Shown: positions 21,747 through 34,299 of the stretch, one piece after another
How the letters are laid out: every line of letters starts with the position of its first letter
Position numbering within the stretch: the stretch's first letter is position 1
NCBI GenBank assembly: GCA_022559845.1
Contig: CM040121.1
Coordinates: 342,338,243-342,402,242 of the forward strand
From: Amorphophallus konjac
Taxonomy: Eukaryota; Streptophyta; Magnoliopsida; Alismatales; Araceae
DNA: 64,000 nt
Direction: 5' to 3'
Notes under the pieces: model-generated
Database searches by the model: none
What the model was told of the DNA's origin: nothing
Seen by the model: the letters and a program-made list of their open reading frames with translations, nothing else
Position numbers and translations under genes: made by a program

Positions 21747-24700
21747 TGTCACGCCCCGAACAAGGGGGAAATATCGGGACGTACAGTTAGGGACACACTG
21801 GCAAGAGAGAGAACTAATCAAAAATAATACACAAGTGCTACAAGATGGAAATACTAAATGATCATTAACAACCAAACTGATACAATAACCTCAAGTTCAA
21901 CTTAATACAACTGGAATAATCAACCACTAAACTCAATAACAAGACTGAGACTAAAAGCTCTCCAAAACACAACTAAAGAAAGATAACACACTACTAACAC
22001 ACTAGAACTGATACACTCAAGACATCACTCCTGCCCTTCCCCATCGGTAAGCGCGTCACCTGAAAAGCCTGGAAAGGGGGGAAAACACAACTATGAGCTG
22101 ACGCTCAGTAGGAAATAACAGACAGGTATAAGTGATTAACAGTTTAATTACATTTTAAAATGTCATGCTACAAATGATAAAAACAATAAAAAGATAACGG
22201 TGATATCACGAAACAGAATTCAAAGATCTTGCAAGGTCAAGAAATATAATGAATAGAATAGTAAGACAAGAATTTACTACAGGAGATAACGATAAAAAGT
22301 TGGCCATATCAAGACAATTCAAGTCATGTCAAGCACGTATGTAATTTCATTTCCACGTCCAAGTAATAAGCAAGTAAAGTAACCACAAGTAGAGTATAGA
22401 ACAGTGAAGAGTGGAAAGTGAAAAGTAGTAGAAAGTAATGTAGAGAGTAGTGGACAGTCCTAGATTTAACACATGTCAAGTACTGGTGCCAAATGCCACA
22501 CCTAGTCATTCACCTCCCCGGGGGTACACGTAGTGTTCGGGCGCTCTTCCCAGGACCAGACCGAGCCCTTAATTGTTTGCCAGGCATTGATTTCTTTGGA
22601 TCAAAGATCCCACGAATCTAGACTTCCACAGTTTATGGCCAGAATTCCAAGGTTTAAACTAAGTAGCAATAACAACTTCACGTAGGAAAGAGATTCATTT
22701 CCAGAATTTCAAGGTAAGTATAATCATCAAGGAGATCGAAACCAAGTCACAACAAGAGTTAATCGTGCTGCGCTACTGTAAAACAGCAGCAATCAAACAA
22801 GCTAATCAACATATTAATCCTAATCACCAAGTTAAGATATCATGATTAACCATTATCATTTGCATTAAGACAATTGCCAAGAAGCTGATTCAAGATGATA
22901 AACACAGAACAACTCCCACAGGAGTGAAATAGAATGCATTTAACAGAGATTTTAGTTACACCATTAACCACTAATTATGTGGGTTTCTATTTAACCTTGT
23001 ATGCATTGAAAATGAAGATGATAAACGGTGTGTTTTTACACTAAGTTTGCATGTATGGACCTATGTTAATTGAAACTAAAAAGGGTACATGAATAGGTCA
23101 TTAGTTCCTCAAAAATGTAGTTTTCAATGTGATTAGGTTGAATGGATTGATCCCCCGATGATCCGGATTGATCCCCGGGTCAAAACATCATTAAAACGGG
23201 TCATACGGGGCATGGGTCGACCCTTTGGGTCGACCCCTGGAAAAACTCCAGGTATGGGTCGACCCCTGGGTCGACCCCTGGCTTCCAGGAGCCATCCTGG
23301 CTGCATGGGTCGACCCATGGGTCGACCCCTGCAGGCTGTGGGTCGACCCATTGGGTCGACCCATGCAAGGCAGCATTGCTGCTTGCAGGGTTGAAATGGG
23401 TCGACCCGTGGGTCGACCCCTGGGTTTCCAGACCCAAAAGGCTTCAAAAAAAAACATGAAAAACTCCAAGAATTGGGGTCTAAATGTATTGGGATCTTAA
23501 CCATATACTCTAGGGTTATTAATATGCATCCTAGGGTCATGAAACACAATTTTAAATCACGAATTTCGATAGGAATCCAATGAAATACAACCTATTCTAT
23601 GAAGAACACAAGAAAAGTCTAGCTTGCTAGCATGCTTTTAATAACACACGAAATACTCTAGGCATGATCTATAAAAATTGGGGATTTTGATGTCAAAAGA
23701 AAGCTAACATGCTATTGATTACATTCATGTATGTTAATTAGAAGTTGGGCTGTTATAACCTACCTCAAATTGAAGAGGGAACTCGAAACCTAGAATAAAG
23801 AACAACTTGACAGCACCTCACTAAAACCTCGATATCTCCACGGATACCTAATGAAAATTGGGGCTTTTGCCACCAATGGAAAGAGCTCGATGAGAGGTAC
23901 AATTTGCTATATTCATAAGCTGATTTTGGTTAAGGAAACCTACCTCAATCGAAGGAAGTAGAAAGGCCTAAGAAAAACCCACGAACTTGGACCCTCCTCC
24001 AATAATCACAAGAGATCTCTTCAGATCTGAATTCTCTGCGAACACCACAGCTACCAAATGAATCTAGACACGTAGAGCTTTCTTTTAATAGGTCATACTC
24101 CTTCTGGATCCTTCCAGGAAGGGAGAATTCGACCAAACAAGTTGCGTGTTCCAAACACCGCCGCCAACGTTGACCTAGCTCTTGCGCGCCCAATACTTAC
24201 CATATGGTAATGATTTTGTGGCATTATGAGAGGGGAAATGTTCCTCTATGTAATACCTTTCATTTGCCTCTGGAATCACCCCATTTGGTTGAGAAACAAG
24301 CTCGAATTTGATGTTCAAAGTTTGGGTGAATAGTAAATACGAATTTGGGTTAGGTGGGTTGTAAGTCAGGCTTAATCCACTGATTAGGCCTAGATAATGA
24401 TTTAATTAGGCTTACTCCAAGAAGACAAAAGTGTTAGTCGAAGCATCTATTATTTAATTACTATTTTTATGAATTTTTATATGGTAGATAAAATTCCACT
24501 TCTACTATTCCGTAATTAATTAAATATTAAGTTCGGAAGACTTAGTTCGCTAATTCGGCTTAATAAACGATTTTATTAGGCTTAATTGTAGAAGACAAAG
24601 TTGATAAACAAAATTAATTCTAAAAGATGTGATTTTTGGGGATTTTTAGGAAATAGAAGAAAAATGACTTATTCTATTAATTAATTAATTAATCTAATTA

Positions 24701-24798
24701 ATTTGGATAATTCTCATTAATTCGAATAACTTCAAATAAATTCCAAATAATTACAAATAACTTTCTAAATAAATTTCTAAAGAATTTGGGGTCTTACA
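21747..24798 (-). repeat. Tekay LTR 1 (3.05 kb)
   Basis: It begins TGTCACGCC and ends TCTTACA. It matches 29599-32654 with few substitutions and small indels. It contains the paired GGGTCGACCC palindromes at 23213-23430 and an A/T-rich end (24420-24790). The CCTAC splice-like and promoter elements are not clear. No gene is supported. Confidence 0.93.
23213..23430. repeat. Paired GGGTCGACCC palindromes in Tekay LTR 1
   Basis: Ten copies of the perfect palindrome GGGTCGACCC are arranged as five close pairs (2-4 bp apart) about 40 bp from one another. Shorter inverted repeats (CTGGA...TCCAG, CCAGGA...TCCTGG, GGCAGCATTGCTGC) lie between. LTR 2 has nine copies at 31079-31285. Confidence 0.93.
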
Positions 24799-27700
24799 CC
24801 CTCCCCTACTTAAAGGAATTTGGTCCTCCAAATTCACTGCACTAAAACTGAGAGTAGAAAAAGATCACTCACCTAGAATAGATCGGGATACCGCTTTCGC
24901 ATAGTCTCTTCAGACTCCCATGTAGCTTCTTCGGTCCCACGCCGACTCCACTGAATCTTGACCATCGGTATCGAACGATTCCGGAGTTGCTGATGCTTCC
25001 GGTCCAGAATCTTGACAGGTCTTTCCTCATAGGTCAAATCTTCCTTCAGTTCAAAATCCACCTGCTGAATGATATGAGTGGGATCGTACACATATTTCCG
25101 TAACATAGACACATGGAAAATGTTGTGTACGCCAGACAATTGCGGTGGTAAAGCCAGTCTGTATGCCACCTCTCCCACTCTATCTAGAATCTCGAATGGA
25201 CCAATGTACCTCGGACTCAGCTTGCCATGAATGCCAAATCTTCGGATCCCTCTCGTCGGAGAGACCTTTAAGAACACATGCTCGCCAACCTGAAATTCAA
25301 TGCCCTTCTCCTGTTGTCGGCATAACTCTTCTGTCTTGACTGGGCTACTTGTAACCGGTCTCGGATAACACGGATGTTCTGTGATGATTCCGAAACAAGA
25401 TCTGGTCCAAGCCACTGTTTCACACCTACCTCGTCCCAACACAACGGGGAACGACAACTTCTACCATATAGTGCTTCAAAAGGAGCCATCTGAATACTAG
25501 ACTGATAGCTGTTATTGTAGGCGAATTCAATTAATGCCAAATGCTCACTCCAATTACCACCGAAATCAATCATGCAAGCTCGCAGCATATCTTCCACTAT
25601 CTGATTGGTTCTTTCAGTCTGTCCATCTGTCTGTGGATGAAAAGCAGTACTGAAATTCAGACGAGTACCCAAAGACTCTTGCAGTCCCTTCCAGAAATGT
25701 GAAGTAAATCTGGGGTCTCGATCAGATACTATATTCACTGGGATACCATGCAATCTCACCACTTCCTTTATATACAAAGCAGCCAATACATCAATCGTCA
25801 CTTGGACTTAATTGGTAAGAAATGAGCCGACTTTGTCAAACGATCAACAATCACCCATATCGCATCAAATCCACCACGAGTCCTAGGTAGACCCATAATG
25901 AAATCCATGCCAATACTTTCCCACTTCCATTGGGGTATGTCGAGTGGTTTCAATTTCCCTGCTGGTCTGAAATGTTCGGCCTTAACTTGCTGACATACCA
26001 AACATCTGCTCACAAAATCTGCAACTTCTCTTTTCATATTCGGCCACCAAAAGGACCTTTTCAAATCTCGGTACATCTTAGTGCCTCCAGGATGAATGGT
26101 ATATCTGGATCTATGAGCTTCCTCAAGAATTTTGTTCTTTATTGTAGCCTCATCCGGAACACAAGTTCTGCCTTTAAATAATAATCTACCATCATCGGCC
26201 AACATGAAGTCAGGTCTGCTACTCAAGCTTCCCTTGATCTCTACCAACTCGGGATCATTATCTTGCAAGGACTTGATCTCTATCAATAATTCAGGTTTAA
26301 GTTGAATCTGAGCAATCAAGATCCGATCATTGTCAATATTGAGATCCAGACTAGATAATTGTTCCAACAATCTCCATTCTTGTAACATGAGACTTGACAA
26401 TCTAGCTACCGGCTTCCGGCTTAATGCATCTGCCACAACATTACCTTTGCCAGGATGATACTCAATCGAGAAGTCGAAGTCTTTCAAGTACTCCAACCAT
26501 CTCCGCTGCCTCATGTTGAGTTCCTTTTGAGAGAATAAATACTTCAAACTCTTATGATCTGAAAACACTGTAAAGGTTTCTCCATATAAGTAATGCCTCC
26601 ATATCTTCAAAGCAAACACGACTGCAGCAAGTTCCAAATCATGAACAGGATAATTATCTTCGTGCTTCCTCAACTGCCTAGAGGAATAGGCAATCACCTT
26701 CCCATGCTGCATGAGTACACAGCCTAAGCCAATACCTGAAGCATCAGTATAAACAACAAATCCTCCTTCACCAGAAGGTAAAGCCAAAACAGGTGCAGTA
26801 GTCAAACACTCCTTCAGAGTCTGAAAGCTTCGCTGACAATCATCTGACCAATCAAACTTATTTTCCTTGCGGGTTAATCTTGTAAGAGGTACCGCAATCT
26901 TAGAGAAGTCTTGAATAAATCTTCGATAATAACCTGCCAGGCCTAGAAAACTTCTAACTTCTGTCACACTGGTAGGCTGTTCCCAATTCTTCACTGCCTC
27001 AACCTTCGAAGGATCAACAGAAATACCGTTCTTCGTAATGATATGTCCTAGAAAGGACACCTCTTGCAGCCAGAATTCACACTTACTGAACTTAGCATAT
27101 AGTTGATGATCTCTCAACAGTTGCAATGCCATTCTCAGATGCTCAGCATGCTCCTCCTCATTCTTAGAATAAATCAGGATGTCATCAATAAATACCACGA
27201 CCCACTGATCAAGATAGGGCCGAAATGCATTGTTCATCAACTGCATGAAAGCTGCTGGAGCATTCGTTAGACCAAAAGGCATAACGACAAATTCAAAATG
27301 ACCATACCTGCTGCGGAAAGCTGTTTTATAAATGTCCTCTTCCTTAATCCGCAACTGGTGATATCCAGATCGAAGATCGATCTTAGAGAAATATTGAGCT
27401 CCCGCTATCTGGTCAAATAACTCGTCAATCCTCGGCAAGGGATATTTGTTCTTGACAGTCTGCTGGTTTATTTGCCGATAATCAATGCACAACCTCATCG
27501 AACCATCTTTCTTCCTGACGAACAACACAGGGGCTCCCCACGGAGAAGTACTAGGACGAATAAAACCCTTCTCGAGTAATTCCATCAGTTGCTGCTTCAG
27601 TTCCCTCAGTTCCGCAGGAGACATACGATAAGGAGCCTTAGAAATAGGAGCTGTGCCAGGAATAAGATCAATAGAAAAGATAACTTCCCGCTCAGGCGGA

Positions 27701-29598
27701 AGTCCTGGTAGTTCCTCTGGAAAGACATCAGGAAAATCTTGGACAACAGGAATGTCCTTGATCTCAATCTGCTGCTCAGGGGTTGCACAAACAAAGGCTA
27801 GAAAAGCCTCACACCCATGCCTCAAAAGCTTATCAGCTCGAAGAGCCGAGATGAGCGGTACGGAGTTATGGTGCTTGACTCCCGTAAAAGATAAACCAGA
27901 ATGTCCAGTAAAAGTCACTGAGCTAGAACTACAGTGAACATTGGCCTCATACTTGGCCAACCAATCTGCTCCTAGGATTACATCATAATCCTTCATATCC
28001 ATGCAGACCAAATCTGCTGGAAAGTTCTGTTCACCAATCATAACCTTACTAGAAGGATAGAAATACTGGATTGTTGATCTAGTGCCAATAGGGGTTGAAA
28101 TCTCTAATGGAGTATTCATCAAAACAGGTTCCACAGCTAATGACTTAGCAAATCTCCGTGAAATAAAAGAATGTGTTGCACCAGTATCAAAGAGAGCAAA
28201 TGCGAGCTTATCGATTATAGTAAGGGTACCTTCGACGAGTCCGCCATCATCAGAAATCCCAGTTTCCTCTGCATGTAAAGCTTGAAGCTTGCCTTGTGGT
28301 TTCTTGAAGACTAGAGGTTTTGCCGGTGTAGCTTGTTCCGATATGAGAGGACAAATGGGGATACGGTGCTCCTTGCTTCCACATCGCAAACAGGCGCCTA
28401 GCTTGCGCCAGCACTCCTCTATCTTGTGACCCGGACGATCACAATAGTTGCACACGCCCTTGAATGGAACAATAGGGCCAGGCTTCTTGTCTTCATGCCT
28501 CGGCATCTTGCCCTTCCACGATCCGGACCCGCTCCACGAACCAGGTCCACTAACAGGCCTCTTCTTGGTATACCCGGGTTTGACACTCCCGGAACCCGTA
28601 GGTAATTCTTTCTTGGTGCCATTCCCACGGATTCTCTCCGTCAACTCAAGAGTATCCTCCAGAACTTGCGCTTTCCTTACCATCTCGAAATAAGTGGAAA
28701 TCTTCATCGGTGCCAATTGGTTGATATAATGAAGCTTCAAACCATTGAGAAAGCGCTTCGCCTTCATCTTCTCAGTGGAAGAGAGATGTATAGCATATCG
28801 AGAAAGCCGTGCAAATTGAGCCTCATACTCTGCCACGGACAAACCTCGCTGTTTCAAGGCCGCGAACTCTGCCACTTTCTTCTCTTGCACTCTATCAGAA
28901 AAATACTTGCTGTTAAAGAATTCTTCGAACTCTTCCCACATAACTTGCCGATCACCGAGAGTTGCCTTGATAGAATCCCACCAAGTACGTGCATCATGTT
29001 CCAATTGAAATGTGGAGAAAAGGACACGCTCCTGGTTGGTGCATTGCATAACTTCAAAGATTCTCCCCATCTCATCTAGCCAGTGCTCGGCTTGGTCGGG
29101 GTCAGTCGAACCAGCGAATCTAGGCGGGTTCATTCCGCGGAAGTTCCGGTATAGATCACCGGTGCCATGCTGTGCCGCTCCTGCCTGAGCTACTTGCTGA
29201 AGGGCCTGAGTAAGGCCTTGAACCGTACGCTGCAGGTTCCTCCATTCAGCACGATCAGCTACCATCTACACGAGAAATAGGTTACCTAGGTTCAATAAGA
29301 TAGATAAAGCACGATTAAGGAACGAACTTAACCCAAGTTCTACCCATTCTTACCAGGTCAGGTCCTAGACTTTTACAAGGTTAGGGATCTAATGCACCTA
29401 GACACGACCAAAAACTCGGTACCTGGCGGAGGTAATCGGTCCGAAGACCACTCGCGCAAGTGTGCGACCTTCCCGATAGGCGTAGCCTAACGTTCGGACA
29501 ACACCTTTTGATATACCGATTATTGGGATGCAATGCAAGAAAACTTAAACTTAGGAAACCTAGGAATATGAAACCTAGGGCTCTGATACCAACTAAAC
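24799..29598 (-). pseudogene. Tekay gag-pol, complete but frameshifted
   Basis: An open frame of 1,155 codons (29265-25798) holds gag (residues 1-260), two zinc knuckles (272-305), protease DTGA (about 360), RT (540-720, catalytic FIDD), RNase H ([10 protein letters not shown], about 800-930) and the integrase finger and first part. A frameshift near 25800 moves the integrase core into another frame (25801-25268, SDRDPRF and QTDGQTERTNQ). A second near 25300 leads to the C-terminal part (to 24873) with the GPFEIL domain and a chromodomain-like end (EEATWESEE...YPDLF). Such chromodomains steer integration to heterochromatin. The polypurine tract (AGTAGGGGAGGG) is at 24799-24810 and the primer site at 29580-29591. 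Confidence 0.93.
29580..29591 (-). promoter_or_regulatory. Tekay primer binding site (initiator tRNA-Met)
   Basis: The - strand reads TGGTATCAGAGC seven bases after the 5' LTR. The same site occurs at 21728-21739 next to LTR 1. Confidence 0.9.
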
Positions 29599-32500
29599 CG
29601 TCACGCCCCGAACAAGGGGGAAATATCGGGACGTACAGTTAGGGACACGCTGGCAAGAGAGAGAACTAATCAAAAATAATACACAAGTGCTACAAGATGG
29701 AAATACTAAATGATCATTAACAAACCACAACTGATACAATAACCTCAAGTTCAACTTAATACAACTGGAATAATCAACCACTAAAACTCAATAACATGAC
29801 TGAGACTAAAAGCTCTCCAAAACACAACTAAAGAAAGATAACACACTACTAACACACTAGAACTGATACACTCAAGACATCACTCCTGCCCTTCCCCATC
29901 GGTAAGCGCGTCACCTGAAAAGCCTGGAAAGGGGGGAAAACACAACTCTGAGCTGACGCTCAGTAGGAAATAACAGACAGGTATAAGTGATTAACAGTTT
30001 AATTACATTTTAAAATGTCATGCTACAAATGATAAAAATAATAAAAAGATAACGGTGATATCACAAAACAGAATTCAAAGATCTTGCAAGGTCAAGAAAT
30101 ATAATGAATAGAATAGTAAGACAAGAATTTACTACAGGAGATAACGATAAAAAGTTGGCCATATCAAGACAATTCAAGTCATGTCAAGCACGTATGTAAT
30201 TTCATTTCCACGTCCAAGTAATAAGCAAGTAAAGTAACCACAAGTAGAGTATAGAACAGTGAAGAGTGGAAAGTGAAAAGTAGTAGAAAGTAATGTAGAG
30301 AGTAGTGGAGAGAGTAGTGGACAGTCCTAGATTTAACACATGTCAAGTACTGGTGCCAAATGCCACACCTAGTCATTCACCTCCCCGGGGGTACACGTAG
30401 TGTTCGGGCGCTCTTCCCAGGACCAGACCGAGCCCTTAATTGTTTGCCAGGCATTGATTTCTTTAGATCAAAGATCCCACGAATCTAGACTTCCACAGTT
30501 TATGGCCAGAATTCCAAGGTTTAAACTAAGTAGCAATAACAACTTCACGTAGGAAAGAGATTTATTTCCAGAATTTCAAGGTAAGTATAATCATCAAGGA
30601 GATCGAAACCAAGTCAGAACAAGAGTTAATCGTGCTGCGTTACTGTAAAACAGCAGCAATCAAACAAGCTAATCAACATATTAATCCTAATCACCAAGTT
30701 AAGATATCATGATTAACCATTATCATTTGCATTAAGACAATTGCCAAGAAGTTGATTCAAGATGATAAAGCATAGAACAACTCCCACAGGAGTGAAATAG
30801 AATGCATTTAACAGAGATTTTAGTCACACCATTAACCACTAATTATGTGGGTTTCTATTTAACTTTGTATGCATTGAAAATGAAGATGATAAACGGTGTG
30901 TTTTTACACTAAGTTTGCATGTATGGACCTATGTTAATTGAAACTAAAAAGGGTACATGAATAGGTCATTAGTTCCTAAAAAATGTAGTTTTCAATGTGA
31001 TTAGGTTGAATGGATTGATCCCCCGATGATCCGGATTGATCCCCGGGTCAAAACATCATTAAAACGGGTCATACGGGGCATGGGTCGACCCTTTGGGTCG
31101 ACCCCTGGAAAAACTCCAGGTATGGGTCGACCCCTGGCTTCCAGGAGCCATCCTGGCTGCATGGGTCGACCCATGGGTCGACCCCTGCAGGCTGTGGGTC
31201 GACCCATTGGGTCGACCCATGCAAGGCAGCATTGCTGCTTGCAGGGTTGAAATGGGTCGACCCGTGGGTCGACCCCTGGGTTTCCAGACCCAAAAGGCTT
31301 CAAAAAAAAACATGAAAAACTCCAAGAATTGGGGTCTAAATGTATTGGGATCTTAACCATATACTCTAGGGTTATTAATATGCATCCTAGGGTCATGAAA
31401 CATAATTTTAAATCATGAATTTCGATAGGAATCCAATGAAATACAACCTATTCTATGAAGAACACAAGAAAAGTCTAGCTTGCTAGCATGCTTTTAGTAA
31501 CACACGAAATACTCTAGGCATGATCTATAAAAATTGGAGATTTTGATGTCAAAAGAAAGCTAACAAGCTATTGATTACATTCATGTATGTTAATTAGAAG
31601 TTGGGCTGTTATAACCTACCTCAAATTGAAGAGGGAACTCGAAACCTAGAATAAAGAACAACTTGACAGCACCTCACTAAAACCTCGATATCTCCACGGA
31701 TACTTAATAAAAATTGGGGCTTTTGCCTCCAATGGAAAGAGCTCGATGAGAGGTATAATTTTCTATATTCATAAGCTGATTTTGGTTAAGGAAACCTACC
31801 TCAATCGAAGGAAGTAGAAAGGCCTAAGAAAAACCCATGAACTTGGACCCTCCTCCAATAATCACAAGAGATCTCTTCATATCTGAATTCTCTGCGAACA
31901 CCACAGCTACCAAATGAATCTAGACACGTAGAGCTTTCTTTTAATAGGTCATACTCCTTCTGGATCCTTCCAGGAAGGGAGAATTCGACCAAACAAGTTG
32001 CGTGTTCCAAACACCGCCGCCAACGTTGACCTAGCTCTTGCGCGCCCAATACTTACCATATGGTAATGATTTTGTGGCATTATGAGAGGGGAAATGTTCC
32101 TCTATGTAATACCTTTCATTTACCTCTGGAATCACCCCATTTGGTTGAGAAACAAGCTCGAATTTGATGTTCAAAGTTTGGGTGAATAGTAAATACGAAT
32201 TTGGGTTAGGTGGGTTGTAAGTCAGGCTTAATCCACTGATTAGGCCTAGATAATGATTTAATTGGGCTTACTCCAAGAAGACAAAAGTGTTAGTAGAAGC
32301 ATCTATTATTTAATTACTATTTTTATGAATTTTTATATGGTAGATAAAATTCCACTTCTACTATTCCGTAATTAATTAAATATTAAGTTCGGAAGACTTA
32401 GTTCGCTAATTCGGCTTAATAAACGATTTTATTAGGCTTAATTGTAGAAGACAAAGTTGATAAACAAAATTAATTCTAAAAGATGTGATTTTTGGGGATT

Positions 32501-32654
32501 TTTAGAAAATAGAAGAAAAATGACTTATTCTATTAATTAATTAATTAATCTAATTAATTTGGATAATTCTCATTAATTCGAATAACTTCAAATAAAATCT
32601 AAATAATTACAAATAACTTTCTAAATAAATTTCTAAAGAATTTGGGGTCTTACA
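29599..32654 (-). repeat. Tekay LTR 2 (3.06 kb)
   Basis: It matches LTR 1, but its terminal TG has become CG (29599-29600). It has one palindrome fewer and an extra AGAGTAGTGG unit near 30305. Its other end, TCTTACA at 32654, abuts Tat sequence. Confidence 0.93.
31079..31285. repeat. Paired GGGTCGACCC palindromes in Tekay LTR 2
   Basis: There are nine GGGTCGACCC copies. The second pair of LTR 1 is reduced to a single copy here; otherwise the order and spacers are the same. Confidence 0.93.
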
Positions 32655-34294
32655 GATTCCTTGGTGGAGGGAGCTCCAGGATAGCTTTAATCTTGGATGG
32701 GTCAATTTCAATGCCCCTATGACGGACAATAAACCCGAGGAATTTTCCACTGGACACGCCGAAGGCACATTTCATAGGGTTCATTTTGAGCTCATATTTG
32801 CGCAACCTCTGGAACACTATCCTCAGGTCTTGCAAATGGTCTTCTCTTCTGCTGGTTTTCACCACCAGATCGTCAATGTAGCACTCTACTTTCTTGAAGA
32901 GCAAATCATCAAAGATCTTTGTCATGGCTCTTTGGTATGTAGCGCCGGCATTCTTGAGACTAAAAGGCATCCTTTTGTAGTGGAATATCCCCTTCGGGGT
33001 ACGGAATGCAGTGTGCACTCTGTCTTCCTCAGCAATCCAGATCTGGTTATATCCGGATGACCCATCCATAAATGATAGGGCCTCATGACCAGTAGTCGCA
33101 TCGATCATCACTTCAGTGATTGGTACTGGGAAGTCATCTTTCGGGCAAGCCTTATTAAGGTCCCGGAAATCAACACATATTCTGATCTGCCCATTCTTCT
33201 TCTTTACGGGCACTATATTGGCTAGCCATGTAGTGTATTGATTTTCTTCAACAAAGCCTACATCAATTAGCTTGTCAACCTCTTTGTTAATCTGATTTAT
33301 TAATTCAGGGCGCATTCTCCTGGAAGGCTGCTTTACAGGGCTAGCCTCTGGGTTTATTGCCAATTGGTGCTGTGCCACATCAGAACTCAGTCCCGGCATT
33401 TCATCATATGTCCATGCAAAGCAGTCTCGGAATTCCTTCAAAAACTGTATATACTGTTCCCTGGTAGCTGGCTCCAGCAGTGCACTGAGGAATGTCGGCC
33501 TTGGCTCATCTGCGGTTCCCAGATTTATTTCTACAAGCTCATCGACGGTGGCCTGACCTCCATCTTCGACCTCGGGCGGGGCTTCTTGCAAGTCAATGAA
33601 GCCTCCCGGGATATAATCTTCTTCAGTTTCATGATTTTCTGTTTCATCATACTGGTCATCAGCGGTTGTTGGCTCATCATATACGGCCAATATTGCTGTA
33701 TTCTGTTCAGTATGCCCTGAGGACGTAACCGGATCAGCAGGAAACTCGCAGACGGAGTCTTCCGCCCTTAGAGGCTCTTCTGATGCAGACTCCCTTGAGA
33801 GATCATCATTCTGCAGAGCCCGGACTTCTTCTAGGATGCGCTCAAACTCCAGGCATTCCCTCAGCTCTTTGGCTGCTTGATCCTCATCCGGGATTCCCGT
33901 GTCGAACTTTGCTTCATCATGGAACAGATCTTCTTTGCAAGGTAGGTCTTCCCAGCACCAATCTTTCTTTGCTTCATCAGACGTCCCGGTCTCTGGCTGA
34001 CTATCTGGGGCTTCATTGTTCATTATGGATTGATAAATGATTTCTTCATCTTCTGAGGGGTACTTGTCATATCCCACCTCGGGAGGGTCTTCATGCTGGT
34101 AGGAGACAGATATGACATCCACCTCAACTTCATAGTATTCTCGAAGGGTCTAACCCAATCCTGGGTGCTGAGTGATCTTCCTCAGTTCTTTATTATCCCG
34201 AGGCGGATCCCATAGCTCTTGGAACGCCTTCTTTTGGGTAGCAGGTTGTAGCGATGGCATCTGCATCTTAGAGAACATCTGCGAAACCCGTCGG
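32655..34294 (-). pseudogene. pol: Tat pol, middle part: acidic linker and RT N-terminal half
   Basis: This joins upstream with the protease part across the TR-GAG insertion, in frame when one GTAGT is removed. A TAG at 34150-34152 interrupts it. An acidic linker of about 200 residues (33500-34120) precedes RT, which contains KKKNGQIRICVDFRDLNKAC, MDGSSGYNQI and YIDD (near 32880). It is cut at 32655 by the Tekay LTR. Bases 32655-33498 are nearly identical to 18395-19238, so this RT half exists twice inside one set of Tat LTRs. Confidence 0.92.
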
Positions 34295-34299
34295 GTAGT

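Larger units (their letters stand above)
19372..32654 (-). mobile_element. Tekay-type chromovirus tandem (LTR-internal-LTR-truncated internal)
   Basis: On the - strand the order is LTR (32654-29599), complete internal region with gag-pol (29598-24799), LTR (24798-21747), then a second internal region truncated inside RT (21746-19372). The two overlapping halves repeat with a period of about 7.85 kb. LTRs begin TGTCACGCCCC and end GGGGTCTTACA; primer sites match initiator Met. At the right end Tat resumes with GATTC, the presumed TSD. The matching left TSD is missing because that end was lost and replaced by filler. Confidence 0.9.

Noticed and set aside
23133..23549. Arg/Pro/Asp-rich frames (GRPMGRP-like) over the Tekay palindromes
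   Set aside because: They are simply the translation of GGGTCGACCC repeats on both strands; no start or domain.
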